NCBI GenBank assembly: GCA_963817335.1
Contig: CAWFNX010000005.1
Coordinates: 248,001-312,000 of the forward strand
From: AV40 sp963817335
Lineage (GTDB): Bacteria; Verrucomicrobiota; Verrucomicrobiia; Chthoniobacterales; UBA10450
DNA length: 64,000 nucleotides
Direction: 5' to 3'
Position 1 is the first letter of the stretch. The number at the start of each line of letters is the position of its first letter. Positions 1-7,292 of this stretch are shown piece by piece. Position numbers and translations under genes: made by a program. A model generated the notes under the pieces. The model was not told the origin of the DNA. It worked only from the letters and a program-made list of their open reading frames with translations, and searched no databases.

Positions 1-1
1 A

Positions 2-181
2 GGCCGCCGACTGAATGAGGGCGATGTTTTTGTCTGGAACGGATTTATATCAAAGCTTGGCTGGCGCGATCGGGTTACGCCGCGATTGGAGCAACGAAAG
101 AACGAGATGGGAATTGCGGAACGGAACGATATTGAGTGCATTCCGGACCTGATCGATTTCGACGAAGGAAGAATTGAGTAG
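2..181 (+). CDS. C-terminal fragment of a protein of unknown function
   Basis: An open frame runs in from the left edge and stops at TAG 179-181, giving 59 residues ending in FDEGRIE. The composition (many charged residues, a WNGFISKLGWRDRV stretch) looks like a soluble protein, and codon use matches the neighbours. The start lies outside the window, so no family can be assigned. The next gene begins within about 15 bases, so the two may be co-transcribed. Confidence 0.55.
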   Translation, partial: GRRLNEGDVFVWNGFISKLGWRDRVTPRLEQRKNEMGIAERNDIECIPDLIDFDEGRIE

Positions 182-197
182 TGACGGGTGACGGGTG

Positions 198-638
198 ATG
201 AGGCCCGAGATCATAACCTTTCTTAGCTCTTGCCTCTTGGCTCTATGCCAGTCTTCGATGGCCGGAGACGCGGTAGCGATTGGTTACAACGCGGACGGAG
301 TTTGGACGTCGGTCACTTATTATTCGTCGGGCGCGTCAAAAGGCAGCCCCGATTACAAGACGGAACCAGAAGCACGGGACGAAGCGTTGCGTGACTTGAA
401 AAAGCGCGGTGGCGAAGGTATTGCGCGAGCTGAAATCCTATCTTCATCAGATGTAACGGGTTACGTGGCGGTTGGTCGTGGCGCCGACAAGTCACGAAAA
501 GATCAGAACGTGGTCGGTCGTGGAAAAACCCAAGCCGAAGCGGACGAGAATGCGATGGCGGAACTGAAAAAGCTCGGCGCAACAAAGCATCAGAAAATCG
601 TTTATCGTTACTTTTCGAACGGAGCCGACGGCAGGTAG
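198..638 (+). CDS. small secreted protein with two DUF4189-like repeats
   Basis: A 146-residue protein when started at ATG 198; a GTG directly before it at 195 is an alternative. Residues 1-23 look like a signal peptide ending near MAG. The mature part holds two related halves: AVAIGYNADGVW..., then TEPEARDEALRDLKKRGG, and later YVAVGRGADK..., then TQAEADENAMAELKKLGA. This is an alternation of a short strand and a helix resembling DUF4189-type proteins. The similarity is judged by eye and the function is unknown. Its stop codon TAG is the last three bases of the GTAG head of a palindromic repeat that starts at 635. Confidence 0.6.
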   Translation: MRPEIITFLSSCLLALCQSSMAGDAVAIGYNADGVWTSVTYYSSGASKGSPDYKTEPEARDEALRDLKKRGGEGIARAEILSSSDVTGYVAVGRGADKSRKDQNVVGRGKTQAEADENAMAELKKLGATKHQKIVYRYFSNGADGR

Positions 639-690
639 GGGCGATTGCCCTCAATCGCCGGCGGGCCGTTGGGGGCAACGGCCCCTGCCA
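635..690. repeat. GTAG-headed palindromic element (REP-like pair)
   Basis: GTAG (635-638) is followed by a hairpin GGCGATTGCCCTCAATCGCC and a second one GGGCCGTTGGGGGCAACGGCCC. The element sits at the very end of the upstream gene, whose stop is inside the head. It has the same architecture as the elements at 6445, 9000, 10415, 27983 and 60143, but here the closing CTAC is absent. Confidence 0.75.
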
Positions 691-726
691 ACTTGTCATC
701 CGCGCAGAACTCGACATTTTCGTTGG

Positions 727-2214
727 ATGGAAAAATTCTGCTCGGTCTTCGTTGTCGGATTTTTGCTGACAGCCGCAGTCGACCTGCAATCCGCTGAACC
801 GGTAACAAAATCTTCTCCCGGTGCGGCGTTCGACGAGGCGTCAGCAACGCCGTCGCCAACCCCGGTTGTTTTTTCCGCGCAAACGCTCGCGGATCTGAAA
901 CGATTGCAGCAAGCCGCCTTGAGCAGCGATTACGCCTATCGAGAAGTCGCGCATCTTTCGGATAACATCGGGCCGCGGTTGAGTGGTTCGACCCAGGCGG
1001 CAAAAGCGGTTGGGTACGTTGCGGGTGAACTGAAAGCGATTGGCTGCGATGTACAGCTGGAAAAAGTGACGGTGCCGCACTGGGTGCGGGGCGAGGAGAC
1101 GGCGGCGCTCGTTCAATTTCCAGGGATGGCCGACGGCACGACCCAAAAGATTTTGCTCTGCGCGCTTGGCGGAAGCGTTGCGACTCCCAACGAAGGAATC
1201 ACCGCCGAAGTCGTCGCGGTTAAGAATTTCGACGAGCTGAAAGCGATGCCGCGCGACAAAGTGGCCGGTAAAATCGTGGTTTTCACTTATCCGTTCGACA
1301 AACAAATGGCGGCGATAGGTCGCAGCGGCGAAGCCTACGGCGAAGCGGTAGCCTATCGAGGCGATGGCCCGAGCGCGGCCGCCCGGCAAGGGGCAGTCGC
1401 ATGTTTGATTCGGTCGGTTGGCGGCGCCGATTATCGAATTCCGCACACTGGATCGACAAAATACGCGGCGGATGCGCCGAAAATTCCGGCCGGCGCGGTG
1501 ACGAGCGAAGACGCTGATCTGATTGCCGATCTGGCAAAGCAGGGCGCGGTCAAAATGAAACTAGTGCTTACGCCGCAAACGTTGCCCGACGTGGAGAGCG
1601 CCAACGTGATCGGCGACATCAAAGGCAGCGAACATCCCGAGCAAGTTGTGATCGTTTCCGGACATCTCGATTCCTGGGACTTGGGAACGGGCGCGATCGA
1701 CGACGGCGCAGGCGTGGCTGTTTCAATGGAAGCGGCGAATCTCATCCAGAAACTGCATTTGAAACCGAAACGCACGATCCGGGTGATCGCGTGGATGAAC
1801 GAAGAAAACGGAACCCGTGGATCCAAACAGTACGCGAAAGATCATGAGAAAGATTGGGCAAACCATTTTGGATGCATGGAAACCGACAACGGGGCCGATC
1901 ATCCGGTCGGACTCCACGTTAAAGCGAAACCGGAAGTGAAGACTTTGTTGAAACCCGTGGCGGCGGTATTGCAGGAATCAGGCGCGGGCGCGCTCGAGTT
2001 AAGCGAGCATGCCGGCGCTGACATTGAACCGATGGAAAAAGCCGGTGTGCCATCGTTCGCGCCGATTCAGGACGGGCGGTTCTATTTCAATTATCACCAC
2101 ACCGCGGCGGATACGCTGGACAAGATTGATCCGAAAAATTTGGCGCAGACCTCGGCGATTGTGGCGGTGTGGGCGTACGCGATGGCGAATGCGGAACAGG
2201 CGATGCCAAGATAG
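727..2214 (+). CDS. secreted M28-family zinc metallopeptidase (carboxypeptidase Q-like)
   Basis: A 495-residue exported peptidase. Residues 1-23 form a signal peptide (hydrophobic FVVGFLLTAAVDL, cleavage near QSA). The middle carries a PA-type inserted domain (about residues 130-270). The catalytic domain shows the M28 metal site: VSGHLDSWDLGTGAIDDGAG with His near 313 and the bridging Asp near 325, EENGTRGS with the catalytic and metal Glu pair near 359-360, METDNGAD, and YHHTAADT near residue 457 for the last His ligand. The length fits carboxypeptidase Q/PSMA-like members. It probably trims peptides in the periplasm or outside the cell. The family is clear; the substrate is unknown. Confidence 0.9.
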   Translation: MEKFCSVFVVGFLLTAAVDLQSAEPVTKSSPGAAFDEASATPSPTPVVFSAQTLADLKRLQQAALSSDYAYREVAHLSDNIGPRLSGSTQAAKAVGYVAGELKAIGCDVQLEKVTVPHWVRGEETAALVQFPGMADGTTQKILLCALGGSVATPNEGITAEVVAVKNFDELKAMPRDKVAGKIVVFTYPFDKQMAAIGRSGEAYGEAVAYRGDGPSAAARQGAVACLIRSVGGADYRIPHTGSTKYAADAPKIPAGAVTSEDADLIADLAKQGAVKMKLVLTPQTLPDVESANVIGDIKGSEHPEQVVIVSGHLDSWDLGTGAIDDGAGVAVSMEAANLIQKLHLKPKRTIRVIAWMNEENGTRGSKQYAKDHEKDWANHFGCMETDNGADHPVGLHVKAKPEVKTLLKPVAAVLQESGAGALELSEHAGADIEPMEKAGVPSFAPIQDGRFYFNYHHTAADTLDKIDPKNLAQTSAIVAVWAYAMANAEQAMPR

Positions 2215-2236
2215 TGACGAGTGACATGTGACGAGA
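2213..2236. repeat. short degenerate GTGAC tandem repeat
   Basis: AGTGACGAGTGACATGTGACGAG is three copies of a GTGACRN-like 7-base unit directly after the peptidase stop. Similar runs are seen at 179-200 (GTGACGGGTGACGGGTGATGA) and at 62549-62585 beside tRNA-Val. Confidence 0.5.
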
Positions 2237-2277
2237 ACGGCGTCGCCAGATGCGGCGCCATTTGGTAAAGCTCCGGC

Positions 2278-2780
2278 GTGAGGTTGGAGACGATCAATTC
2301 GATTGCGCAGATTGTTGCGGCGCTCGGCGTGATTGCGTCGTTGTTTTATCTTGGCTGTACAGATCCGGCAGAGCACGCGTTCGCAAAAATCAATTGTGGT
2401 TGATTCGCTAACCCGATCGCTGATTGCGCTGCTCGGTCCGCAAGCCGGCGGATCCCGAACAGTTGCGCGCTTTTGCGGCCGCCGCCGAAGACTGGCACGG
2501 CGTGAGCGAAGCGGAACGGGTGCGATGCGTGTCGATATTTTTCACGACATTCAAGCTTTTTGAGAACGCGTGGTTTCAGCAAAAACACGGAACTCTGGAT
2601 CGAGAGCAATGGGAAAGCTGGGACCTGCACATCCGGGTTTATTACCACCGGCCCGGGATCAAGGTATGGTGGTCGAGCCGGCGCGGTCTGTTTTGTGCCG
2701 GCTTTCGCCGTTATTTGGAAGCAAGCGAGCCAATCGCCGAGGTGAGTTCGCTCAGCCAGTTGATTCAAAACAAACCGTGA
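2278..2780 (+). pseudogene. frameshifted membrane-anchored conserved hypothetical protein
   Basis: Three frames together spell one protein. GTG 2278 gives an N-terminal membrane segment (INSIAQIVAALGVIASLFYL). The next frame, from about 2355, gives VQIRQSTRSQKSIVVDSLTR. The third frame, from about 2452, gives DPEQLRAFAAAAEDW followed by FENAWFQQKHGTLDREQW and GIKVWWSSRRGLFCAGF, up to TGA 2780. This matches a common bacterial family with one N-terminal helix and a soluble tail with W-rich motifs, whose role is unknown. Each junction is explained by one extra base. It is either a decayed gene or an intact gene with two indel errors. The last frame alone could also be read from TTG 2424, which would lose the membrane anchor. 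The stop lies 4 bases before the next ATG. Confidence 0.65.
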
Positions 2781-2784
2781 CGGC

Positions 2785-3453
2785 ATGGAAGGATCGTTCC
2801 CAGATCGCTCCGAAGCCGGCCGTTTTTTGGCAACAAAACTCAGCAAGTACGCGGGAAGCGACGACGTCATTGTGCTCGGATTGCCGCGCGGAGGTGTTCC
2901 GGTCGCCTACGAAGTCGCACAGGCCTTGCGGGTTCCACTCGATGTCTTCATTGTTCGCAAACTTGGCGTGCCAGGATTCGAGGAATTGGCCGTCGGCGCA
3001 ATTGCTTCCGGCGGGGTGCGGGTATTGAACGCGGATGTTGTGAACGCGTTGCCAAACGCGGACGAAATCATCGACGCGGTTACGGCAAAAGAAACCGCCG
3101 AGCTCGAGCGGCGCGAGCATGAATATCGGGACGGTCGACCCGCGCCGGAATTGTCAGGCAAAACGGCGATCCTAATTGATGACGGTCTGGCCACCGGTGC
3201 GACCATGCGGGCAGCGGTCAAAGCATTGCGCCAGCGCGGCGCGGCGAAAATTGTGGTGGCGGTTCCGGTTGGTCCGTTGGACACGTGCCGCGAGTTCGAA
3301 GACGTGGCGGATGAAGTGGTTTGCGCGAGCGCCCCGGAATTTTTCCAGGCGGTCGGCCAGTACTACGAAGATTTTTCGCAAACGAGCGACGAAGAAGTGC
3401 GCGATTTACTGGCCCGGGCTGCGAAGTCTACTGCGGCGCCGCCGACGCAGTAG
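2785..3453 (+). CDS. phosphoribosyltransferase family protein
   Basis: A 222-residue cytoplasmic protein. The PRPP-binding loop is visible as AILIDDGLATGATMRAAV (about residues 128-145), the type I PRTase signature of two acidic residues followed by TG. The N-terminal part (LSKYAGSDDVIVLGLPRGGVPVAYEVA) matches the broad family of stand-alone PRTase-like proteins found in actinobacteria and environmental bacteria, whose substrate is not established. It is not PyrE, Hpt or Upp by motif. It starts at ATG 2785, and its end overlaps the convergent gene at 3428 by 26 bases. Confidence 0.8.
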   Translation: MEGSFPDRSEAGRFLATKLSKYAGSDDVIVLGLPRGGVPVAYEVAQALRVPLDVFIVRKLGVPGFEELAVGAIASGGVRVLNADVVNALPNADEIIDAVTAKETAELERREHEYRDGRPAPELSGKTAILIDDGLATGATMRAAVKALRQRGAAKIVVAVPVGPLDTCREFEDVADEVVCASAPEFFQAVGQYYEDFSQTSDEEVRDLLARAAKSTAAPPTQ

Positions 3454-3862
3454 CGCTGGGCATGGCGTTTCGATGCCATTGGCCGTGATGCTGTTGCATC
3501 CAATGCTGGCGGCGCTCTTCCATTTGCTGCAAACGCTGCTGTTGTTCGGGAGTGAGATACGCTGCGATGTCGCGATGCGCCTGGGTAATTACATCCCGAA
3601 CGTGTCGTCCGGTGTCGCCCCGGATTGCTTCGAGTTCGGCGCCGGTCTTGTCGATGATCGGTCCGATCTTGGTCATTTGCTCGTCGGTCAATCGAAGCTG
3701 CCACCGCAAACGATTCTTCATCGTCTGCGCGGCAAGACCAGAATGGGCTGCTAACATGAAGTGGTGGCCAATCGCCATTGTCACGAACACACCGGTGGCC
3801 CCGCCGGCAATGAACACCAGGAGGAACCCGGCGATCAATTTCCACTTCAGCGCGTTATTCAT
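3428..3862 (-). CDS. membrane-anchored Spy/CnrX-like sensor (LTXXQ-type)
   Basis: A 144-residue protein with one N-terminal membrane helix (about residues 8-30) and a helical periplasmic domain: RLTDEQMTKIGPII and YLTPEQQQRLQQM are LTXXQ-like motifs of the Spy/CpxP/CnrX fold. It is rich in His and Met near both ends (IGHHFM near residue 33, RRQHWMQQHHGQW near the C-terminus), as expected of a metal or misfolded-protein sensor. It is the last gene of a sigma factor / anti-sigma / sensor operon and overlaps the anti-sigma gene by four bases (ATGA), which recalls CnrYXH organisation. The sensor role is inferred. Confidence 0.7.
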   Translation of the reverse strand: MNNALKWKLIAGFLLVFIAGGATGVFVTMAIGHHFMLAAHSGLAAQTMKNRLRWQLRLTDEQMTKIGPIIDKTGAELEAIRGDTGRHVRDVITQAHRDIAAYLTPEQQQRLQQMEERRQHWMQQHHGQWHRNAMPSATASAAPQ

Positions 3863-4161
3863 TGCGCGACTTCGTCCTGAATGGCGGAATCGGCAATGGC
3901 GAACTCGTTGCCGGAGGTGAAAATGGCGTCACTGCTGCGATCGAATTCCAAATACGCGCCGGCGCTCGCAAAAACAATCACCGCGGCAGCGACAAGGGCG
4001 ACCCGGCGAAGCAGTCCCGCGAAGGCGGAACCGTTTCCATTTCGGCGCGCGAGGGCAATGACCCTGGTGTCGAAACCAAACGGCATTTCGGCCGACGCGT
4101 TGTCGTGGGCTTGGGCCGCGCTCCGGAGTAATCGATCCAGCTCAGGGCCGACGTTTTTCAT
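3859..4161 (-). CDS. putative anti-sigma factor, single-pass membrane protein
   Basis: A 100-residue protein with a cytoplasmic N-terminal half (PFGFDTRVIALARR is typical of small proteins next to ECF sigma factors), a membrane helix at about residues 52-69 (VALVAAAVIVFASAGAYL) and a short outside tail. It overlaps the sigma gene by four bases (stop/start ATGA near 4158-4161) and the downstream sensor gene in the same way, so translation of the three is likely coupled. There is no zinc-binding anti-sigma motif. The assignment rests on context and topology. Confidence 0.65.
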   Translation of the reverse strand: MKNVGPELDRLLRSAAQAHDNASAEMPFGFDTRVIALARRNGNGSAFAGLLRRVALVAAAVIVFASAGAYLEFDRSSDAIFTSGNEFAIADSAIQDEVAQ

Positions 4162-4745
4162 AGATTTGGTCCTACTCCAAGTTTTGTAAGCTGCGTTTTC
4201 ATTTTCTGCCGGGCCCGGAACGCGCGCACCTTAATCGCGGCGACGCCCATCCCGGTGATCTGATGGATCTCTTCTACGGAACGGCCTTGCAAGTAAAGCA
4301 AATCGATAATCAGGCGCTCGACCGGTTTCAAGAACTCGAGCAGATGTTCCACCAGTTGGCGGGAAGCGAGTTGATTGTCCGGCGCGAGTTCCTCCGAGGA
4401 AACGGAAAGATTTTTGACCACCGCCTCTTCTTCCTCGCTCAGGTCCGCGTGCCGCAGCTCCGGCCGCACTTTTTCCGACTCGATCTGGGTGAGACAGGTG
4501 TTCACCGCAATCCGGGACACCCAATGCTCGAGCGGCACCTTGCCCGAAAACTGGGACAGTTTTTGAAAGACTTTAATGAAGATCATTTGGCAGAGATCCT
4601 CCTCAGAAGTTCGTCGCGGACGATGGGACCGTACCATTTTCGCGACAAGCGGATAGAGTCGGCGCACCAGTTGGCGAGCCGCCTCATCGTCATGCCGAAG
4701 CGCGGCTTGAACCAGCGCATCAGGGTCAGGATCATCCATGTCCAA
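4158..4745 (-). CDS. ECF-type RNA polymerase sigma factor
   Basis: A 195-residue sigma-70 family protein. Region 2 is seen in SEEDLCQMIFIKVFQKLSQF and LEHWVSRIAVNTCL, where the tryptophan-containing helix and the NTCL motif are typical. Region 4 is the C-terminal helix-turn-helix GRSVEEIHQITGMGVAAIKV followed by a basic RAFRARQKM. The linker is acidic (SEEEEAVVKN). It is the first gene of the operon with the putative anti-sigma and the sensor, so it probably controls an envelope-stress or metal regulon. The divergently placed Spy-like gene at 5066 is a plausible target. Confidence 0.88.
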   Translation of the reverse strand: MDMDDPDPDALVQAALRHDDEAARQLVRRLYPLVAKMVRSHRPRRTSEEDLCQMIFIKVFQKLSQFSGKVPLEHWVSRIAVNTCLTQIESEKVRPELRHADLSEEEEAVVKNLSVSSEELAPDNQLASRQLVEHLLEFLKPVERLIIDLLYLQGRSVEEIHQITGMGVAAIKVRAFRARQKMKTQLTKLGVGPNL

Positions 4746-4827
4746 ATCGTATCCACACTGATAACAATGACCGCCAAGGCAAGCCTGCGGTTACCATTTT
4801 TCTTCGTCGGTGCGGGGAATCGTGCCC

Positions 4828-4985
4828 GACTTTGAAATCCCAAAATCCAATACCCAGATCCCAAGGAAGCTCCAATTCCCCAACCCCCAAAAAGCCTCGT
4901 CATGGCCGAACTTCAAATTTGGAGCTTGGAGTTTGTTTGGGATTTGGCGCTTGGGATTTGGGGTTTCCGATGCGGTGCGGCGGGC
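4828..4985. repeat. degenerate CCCAAAT/CTCCAA inverted repeat filling the sigma-factor upstream region
   Basis: The 320-base gap 4746-5065 is largely filled by low-complexity DNA. The left arm is made of units such as AATCCCAAAATCCAA, and the right arm is its reverse-complement style (TTTGGAGCTTGGAGTTTG, GGGATTTGGCGCTTGGGATT). The two arms would form a long imperfect hairpin. A second copy with the same units lies at 11430-11545. No open frame with coding character is seen inside. Confidence 0.7.
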
Positions 4986-5065
4986 ATTCGGCAAAAAATT
5001 TGTAACCAATCACCGCATCGGCTCGTCAACAGTTATCAAATAGCCCGGAGAAGGCGGGCGTAAAT

Positions 5066-5467
5066 ATGCAAACAAAAACAAATATGAAACGAAACCTACT
5101 GACACTCGCAACGGCGGGCGCAATTGCGCTGGGTGGCTTTGCTTTGGTTGACGCGCAAGACGGGCCCGGCTTTGCCGGACACGGTGGGCACGGACACCAA
5201 TTTGCCATGCAGCATCTGACGAAATCGTTGGACCTGACACCTGACCAACAGGCCAAGGTTCAACCGTTGCTCGATCAGGCGAAACCGCAAATTATCGCCA
5301 TCCACAAGGACGCGATGCAAAAAACTCAGGCGATCATGGACAAGACCATGTCCCAGATTCGCCCGATGCTGACCGCCGACCAGCAAACCAAGTTCGACGC
5401 GCTCCAAAAAGCTCGTCAGGACATGCGCAACGCGATGCAGGAAATGCACGCGGCCATGACGCAATAA
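5066..5467 (+). CDS. periplasmic Spy/CpxP-like LTXXQ protein
   Basis: A 133-residue exported protein. There is an N-terminal signal peptide (LLTLATAGAIALGGFALVDAQ), then a Gly/His-rich stretch (GHGGHGHQF near residue 40) and two LTXXQ motifs, LDLTPDQQAKVQPLL and PMLTADQQTKFDAL, on long amphipathic helices. Spy and CpxP are periplasmic chaperone-like proteins; this one is close to their usual length. A start at ATG 5084 is also possible; GGAGAAGG at about 5046 favours 5066. It lies divergent to the ECF sigma operon, which encodes a second protein of the same fold, so it is a likely member of that regulon. Confidence 0.78.
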   Translation: MQTKTNMKRNLLTLATAGAIALGGFALVDAQDGPGFAGHGGHGHQFAMQHLTKSLDLTPDQQAKVQPLLDQAKPQIIAIHKDAMQKTQAIMDKTMSQIRPMLTADQQTKFDALQKARQDMRNAMQEMHAAMTQ

Positions 5468-5495
5468 TTTCTTGGGGGGTCATGGAAGGAATGAT

Positions 5496-5526
5496 GGCGG
5501 CGGCCAGAAATGGTCGCCGCCGTTTC
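5496..5526 (+). terminator. possible factor-independent terminator after the Spy-like gene
   Basis: GGCGGCGGCC-AGAAAT-GGTCGCCGCC forms a ten-pair GC-rich hairpin 28 bases after the stop codon. It is followed by only a short T run, so it may be a weak terminator. Confidence 0.45.
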
Positions 5527-5615
5527 GCGTAATGCATAGGTGGATCGCGTTGTCCCTAACGCGATTCTCAAATGTGCCGTTTTACGGCGTTAGAATTTGA
5601 ACTTTTGCCTGATAA

Positions 5616-5750
5616 TAGCCCAGCATTTCAATGCTGGGCCATCAGACGAACCTCCATCCAGTCCGGCAGGACGGAAGGGTCTTTCTTTCGTCCCTTGCGG
5701 GACTCGCTTTGTGTCCCGACGTTTGTCCCAGCGTTAAAACGCTGGGCTAT
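5616..5750. repeat. CCCAGC-type inverted-repeat element (MITE/REP-like)
   Basis: TAGCCCAGCATTTCAATGCTGGGC (5616-5639) and GTCCCAGCGTTAAAACGCTGGGCTAT (5725-5750) are two hairpins whose outer ends are inverted (TAGCCCAGC ... GCTGGGCTA). They enclose about 85 bases with smaller GTCC/GGAC palindromes. The element ends 7 bases before the start codon of the methyltransferase gene. Confidence 0.75.
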
Positions 5751-5757
5751 TGCCATT

Positions 5758-6381
5758 ATGAAATTATCCCGCTCCAATCGGCTTCAGCCGCTTCTCGATA
5801 AGATCGACACCGATCGATTGCGCGAGATCCGGCAGCGTCATGTCGGGTCGGGCGCGCGTTATGCAAAGTATGCCGATGTCGAACGTTGGCTGGAGATCAA
5901 TCTTCCGCGGGTCCAGGAACTGAAGTTGGACGGCGCCGCGCCAAAGCAAATTCTCGATCTCGGATGCGGCGCGGGTTTCTTTCTGTTTTTGGCCAAACAA
6001 TCCGGGCACTCCTGCGTTGGTCTCGACGTGGGCGATTATCCGCTCTCCAATGAGTTGATCGAGCTGTTCGGCATTTACAAATTGACCTGGCGGATCCGCG
6101 CGTTCGAGCCGTTGCCCGATTTCGGCCGGCAATTTGATTTGATTACGGCGTTCTCAGCGGCATTCAATCGCAATGCGGATGAAACCCGCGGCTGGACGGC
6201 GGACGAATGGGAATTTTTCCTGAACGACCTGAGGCAGCATTTAAAGCCGGGCGGGCAGATCCTGCTCGAGATCAATTCCGGTAAAGATTGTCAATATTTC
6301 CTCCCTGAGATCCGCGAATTTTTTCTCAGGCGCGGTGCGCGAGTCGAGGGCGAGCGCGTCTATTTTCAATCCATCCGCTAA
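5758..6381 (+). CDS. class I SAM-dependent methyltransferase
   Basis: A 207-residue protein started at ATG 5758 because the same MKLSR beginning occurs in a paralogue at 33094-33777; an upstream extension would be read through a repeat. Motif I is ILDLGCGAGFFLFLAKQSGH (residues 63-82), with motif II acid in GLDVGDYPL. LKPGGQILLEIN is the usual post-motif III turn. Both paralogues share RLREI..RH and the W.EFFL.DL segment. The substrate is unknown. A compound palindromic element lies immediately upstream. Confidence 0.8.
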   Translation: MKLSRSNRLQPLLDKIDTDRLREIRQRHVGSGARYAKYADVERWLEINLPRVQELKLDGAAPKQILDLGCGAGFFLFLAKQSGHSCVGLDVGDYPLSNELIELFGIYKLTWRIRAFEPLPDFGRQFDLITAFSAAFNRNADETRGWTADEWEFFLNDLRQHLKPGGQILLEINSGKDCQYFLPEIREFFLRRGARVEGERVYFQSIR

Positions 6382-6444
6382 CCACGCCAAAGTACGCGAA
6401 ACGAAGCAGAGAATTTGTTTGGTGTCATGGATTCGGGTTTGGTT

Positions 6445-6496
6445 GTAGTGGCGCGTGTCCTCACGCGCAACTGCCGCTGGGGACAGCCGTCTCTAC
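6445..6496. repeat. GTAG...CTAC palindromic pair (REPIN-like)
   Basis: GTAG 6445-6448 and CTAC 6493-6496 bracket a 52-base element with one strong hairpin (GCGCGTG-TCCT-CACGCGC) and a second, weaker one (GGACAGCC / GGCTGTCC overlap). The CTAC end, read on the minus strand, is the stop codon TAG of the next gene. Confidence 0.72.
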
Positions 6497-6696
6497 AGCC
6501 GCTTTTTCCCTAGCGACAAAAGAAAAAGCAACACAGCGAGCCCGGCCAGAACGGCGGCCACGATGAAGGCGGTGCTGGAAATCTCCGTTCGGTAATGGAA
6601 CTCGGATTTCATGTGCCCGGCCCATCCGATCAGCAAAAAGAGCAGCGCGATATAAAGTAGGATCACGCTAATTCCTCTCTGGTCGTCGGTTTTCAT
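6493..6696 (-). CDS. small two-helix membrane protein
   Basis: A 67-residue protein with two predicted membrane helices (ISVILLYIALLFLLIGWAG, residues 9-27, and the run from AFIVAAVLAGLAVLLFLLSL, residues 43-62) joined by a short polar loop, and a basic end (GKKRL). No family is recognised. Its stop codon TAG belongs to the GTAG head of the repeat at 6445-6496, so the original C-terminus may have been changed by that insertion. It is separated from the upstream prepilin-like gene by about 50 bases on the same strand. Confidence 0.5.
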   Translation of the reverse strand: MKTDDQRGISVILLYIALLFLLIGWAGHMKSEFHYRTEISSTAFIVAAVLAGLAVLLFLLSLGKKRL

Positions 6697-6747
6697 CGAA
6701 GGTTAGTTCGCATCTCATCCACGATTTGGCGGCAAAATTCAAGCCGC

Positions 6748-7278
6748 TTATTTTCCGGTCACGGTTCGCAGGTCGTTGATGCTTCCATCGGTAAAAATGA
6801 TCAGATTTCCGTGACCATGAACGTCGCCAACCTCGATAAACCAGGGCTGGCGTGGCCACTGATGCGGAGTTGTCGGTTTGTCGTCGAAAGGCGTCGCCAT
6901 GTAATCAATCCGAACGTTCTCCTGCTTGGTGTAATCTGGATTTTGCATCAGGTTCTGGATCGTCGGACAGATCCAGCTCTTTTCGAGGGGACCAAATGGC
7001 TTAAGCGCTGCAATCCACGCAGCGGCGTAAGCTTGATCATTTTCGTCCGAATCATCAGAGCTGATTTGCGGCCAGCCTCCGTTTTGCTGGACATATAATT
7101 CGGCTGCGGTGTAGAGGCCTCGCAGATTTTCCATGCATTGCGCCCGTTGCGCGCGTGCGCGAAACCCCGAAACGGCTGGGACCAAAAGCACAGCGAGGAT
7201 GCCGATAATCAAGAAAACGACCAGCACTTCCATCAGGGTCAAACCGCGCTGGCACCCTCGTTGAAACGACTCAGCCAA
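6748..7278 (-). CDS. type II secretion/pilin-like protein with prepilin N-terminus
   Basis: A 176-residue protein with the class III prepilin signal QRG|LTLMEVLVVFLIIGILAV (cleavage after the Gly near residue 12, Glu at position +5), a long N-terminal helix and a globular C-terminal half. Two cysteines (ENLRG...WICPTIQNL) and the FTDGSINDLR end match the GspG/GspH-like proteins that are abundant in Verrucomicrobia and Planctomycetes. It would be inserted in the inner membrane and processed by a prepilin peptidase that is not in this window. Its partner system is unknown. Confidence 0.75.
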   Translation of the reverse strand: MAESFQRGCQRGLTLMEVLVVFLIIGILAVLLVPAVSGFRARAQRAQCMENLRGLYTAAELYVQQNGGWPQISSDDSDENDQAYAAAWIAALKPFGPLEKSWICPTIQNLMQNPDYTKQENVRIDYMATPFDDKPTTPHQWPRQPWFIEVGDVHGHGNLIIFTDGSINDLRTVTGK

Positions 7279-7292
7279 TCTCGTCCCGCGAT

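Noticed and set aside
313..1446. Long minus-strand frames opposite the M28 peptidase and the first small gene
   Set aside because: They are Arg-rich shadows of the plus-strand codons and show no domain motifs.
2346..2870. A 174-residue minus-strand frame over the broken gene at 2278
   Set aside because: The plus-strand pieces match a known protein pattern in three frames, the minus frame does not.
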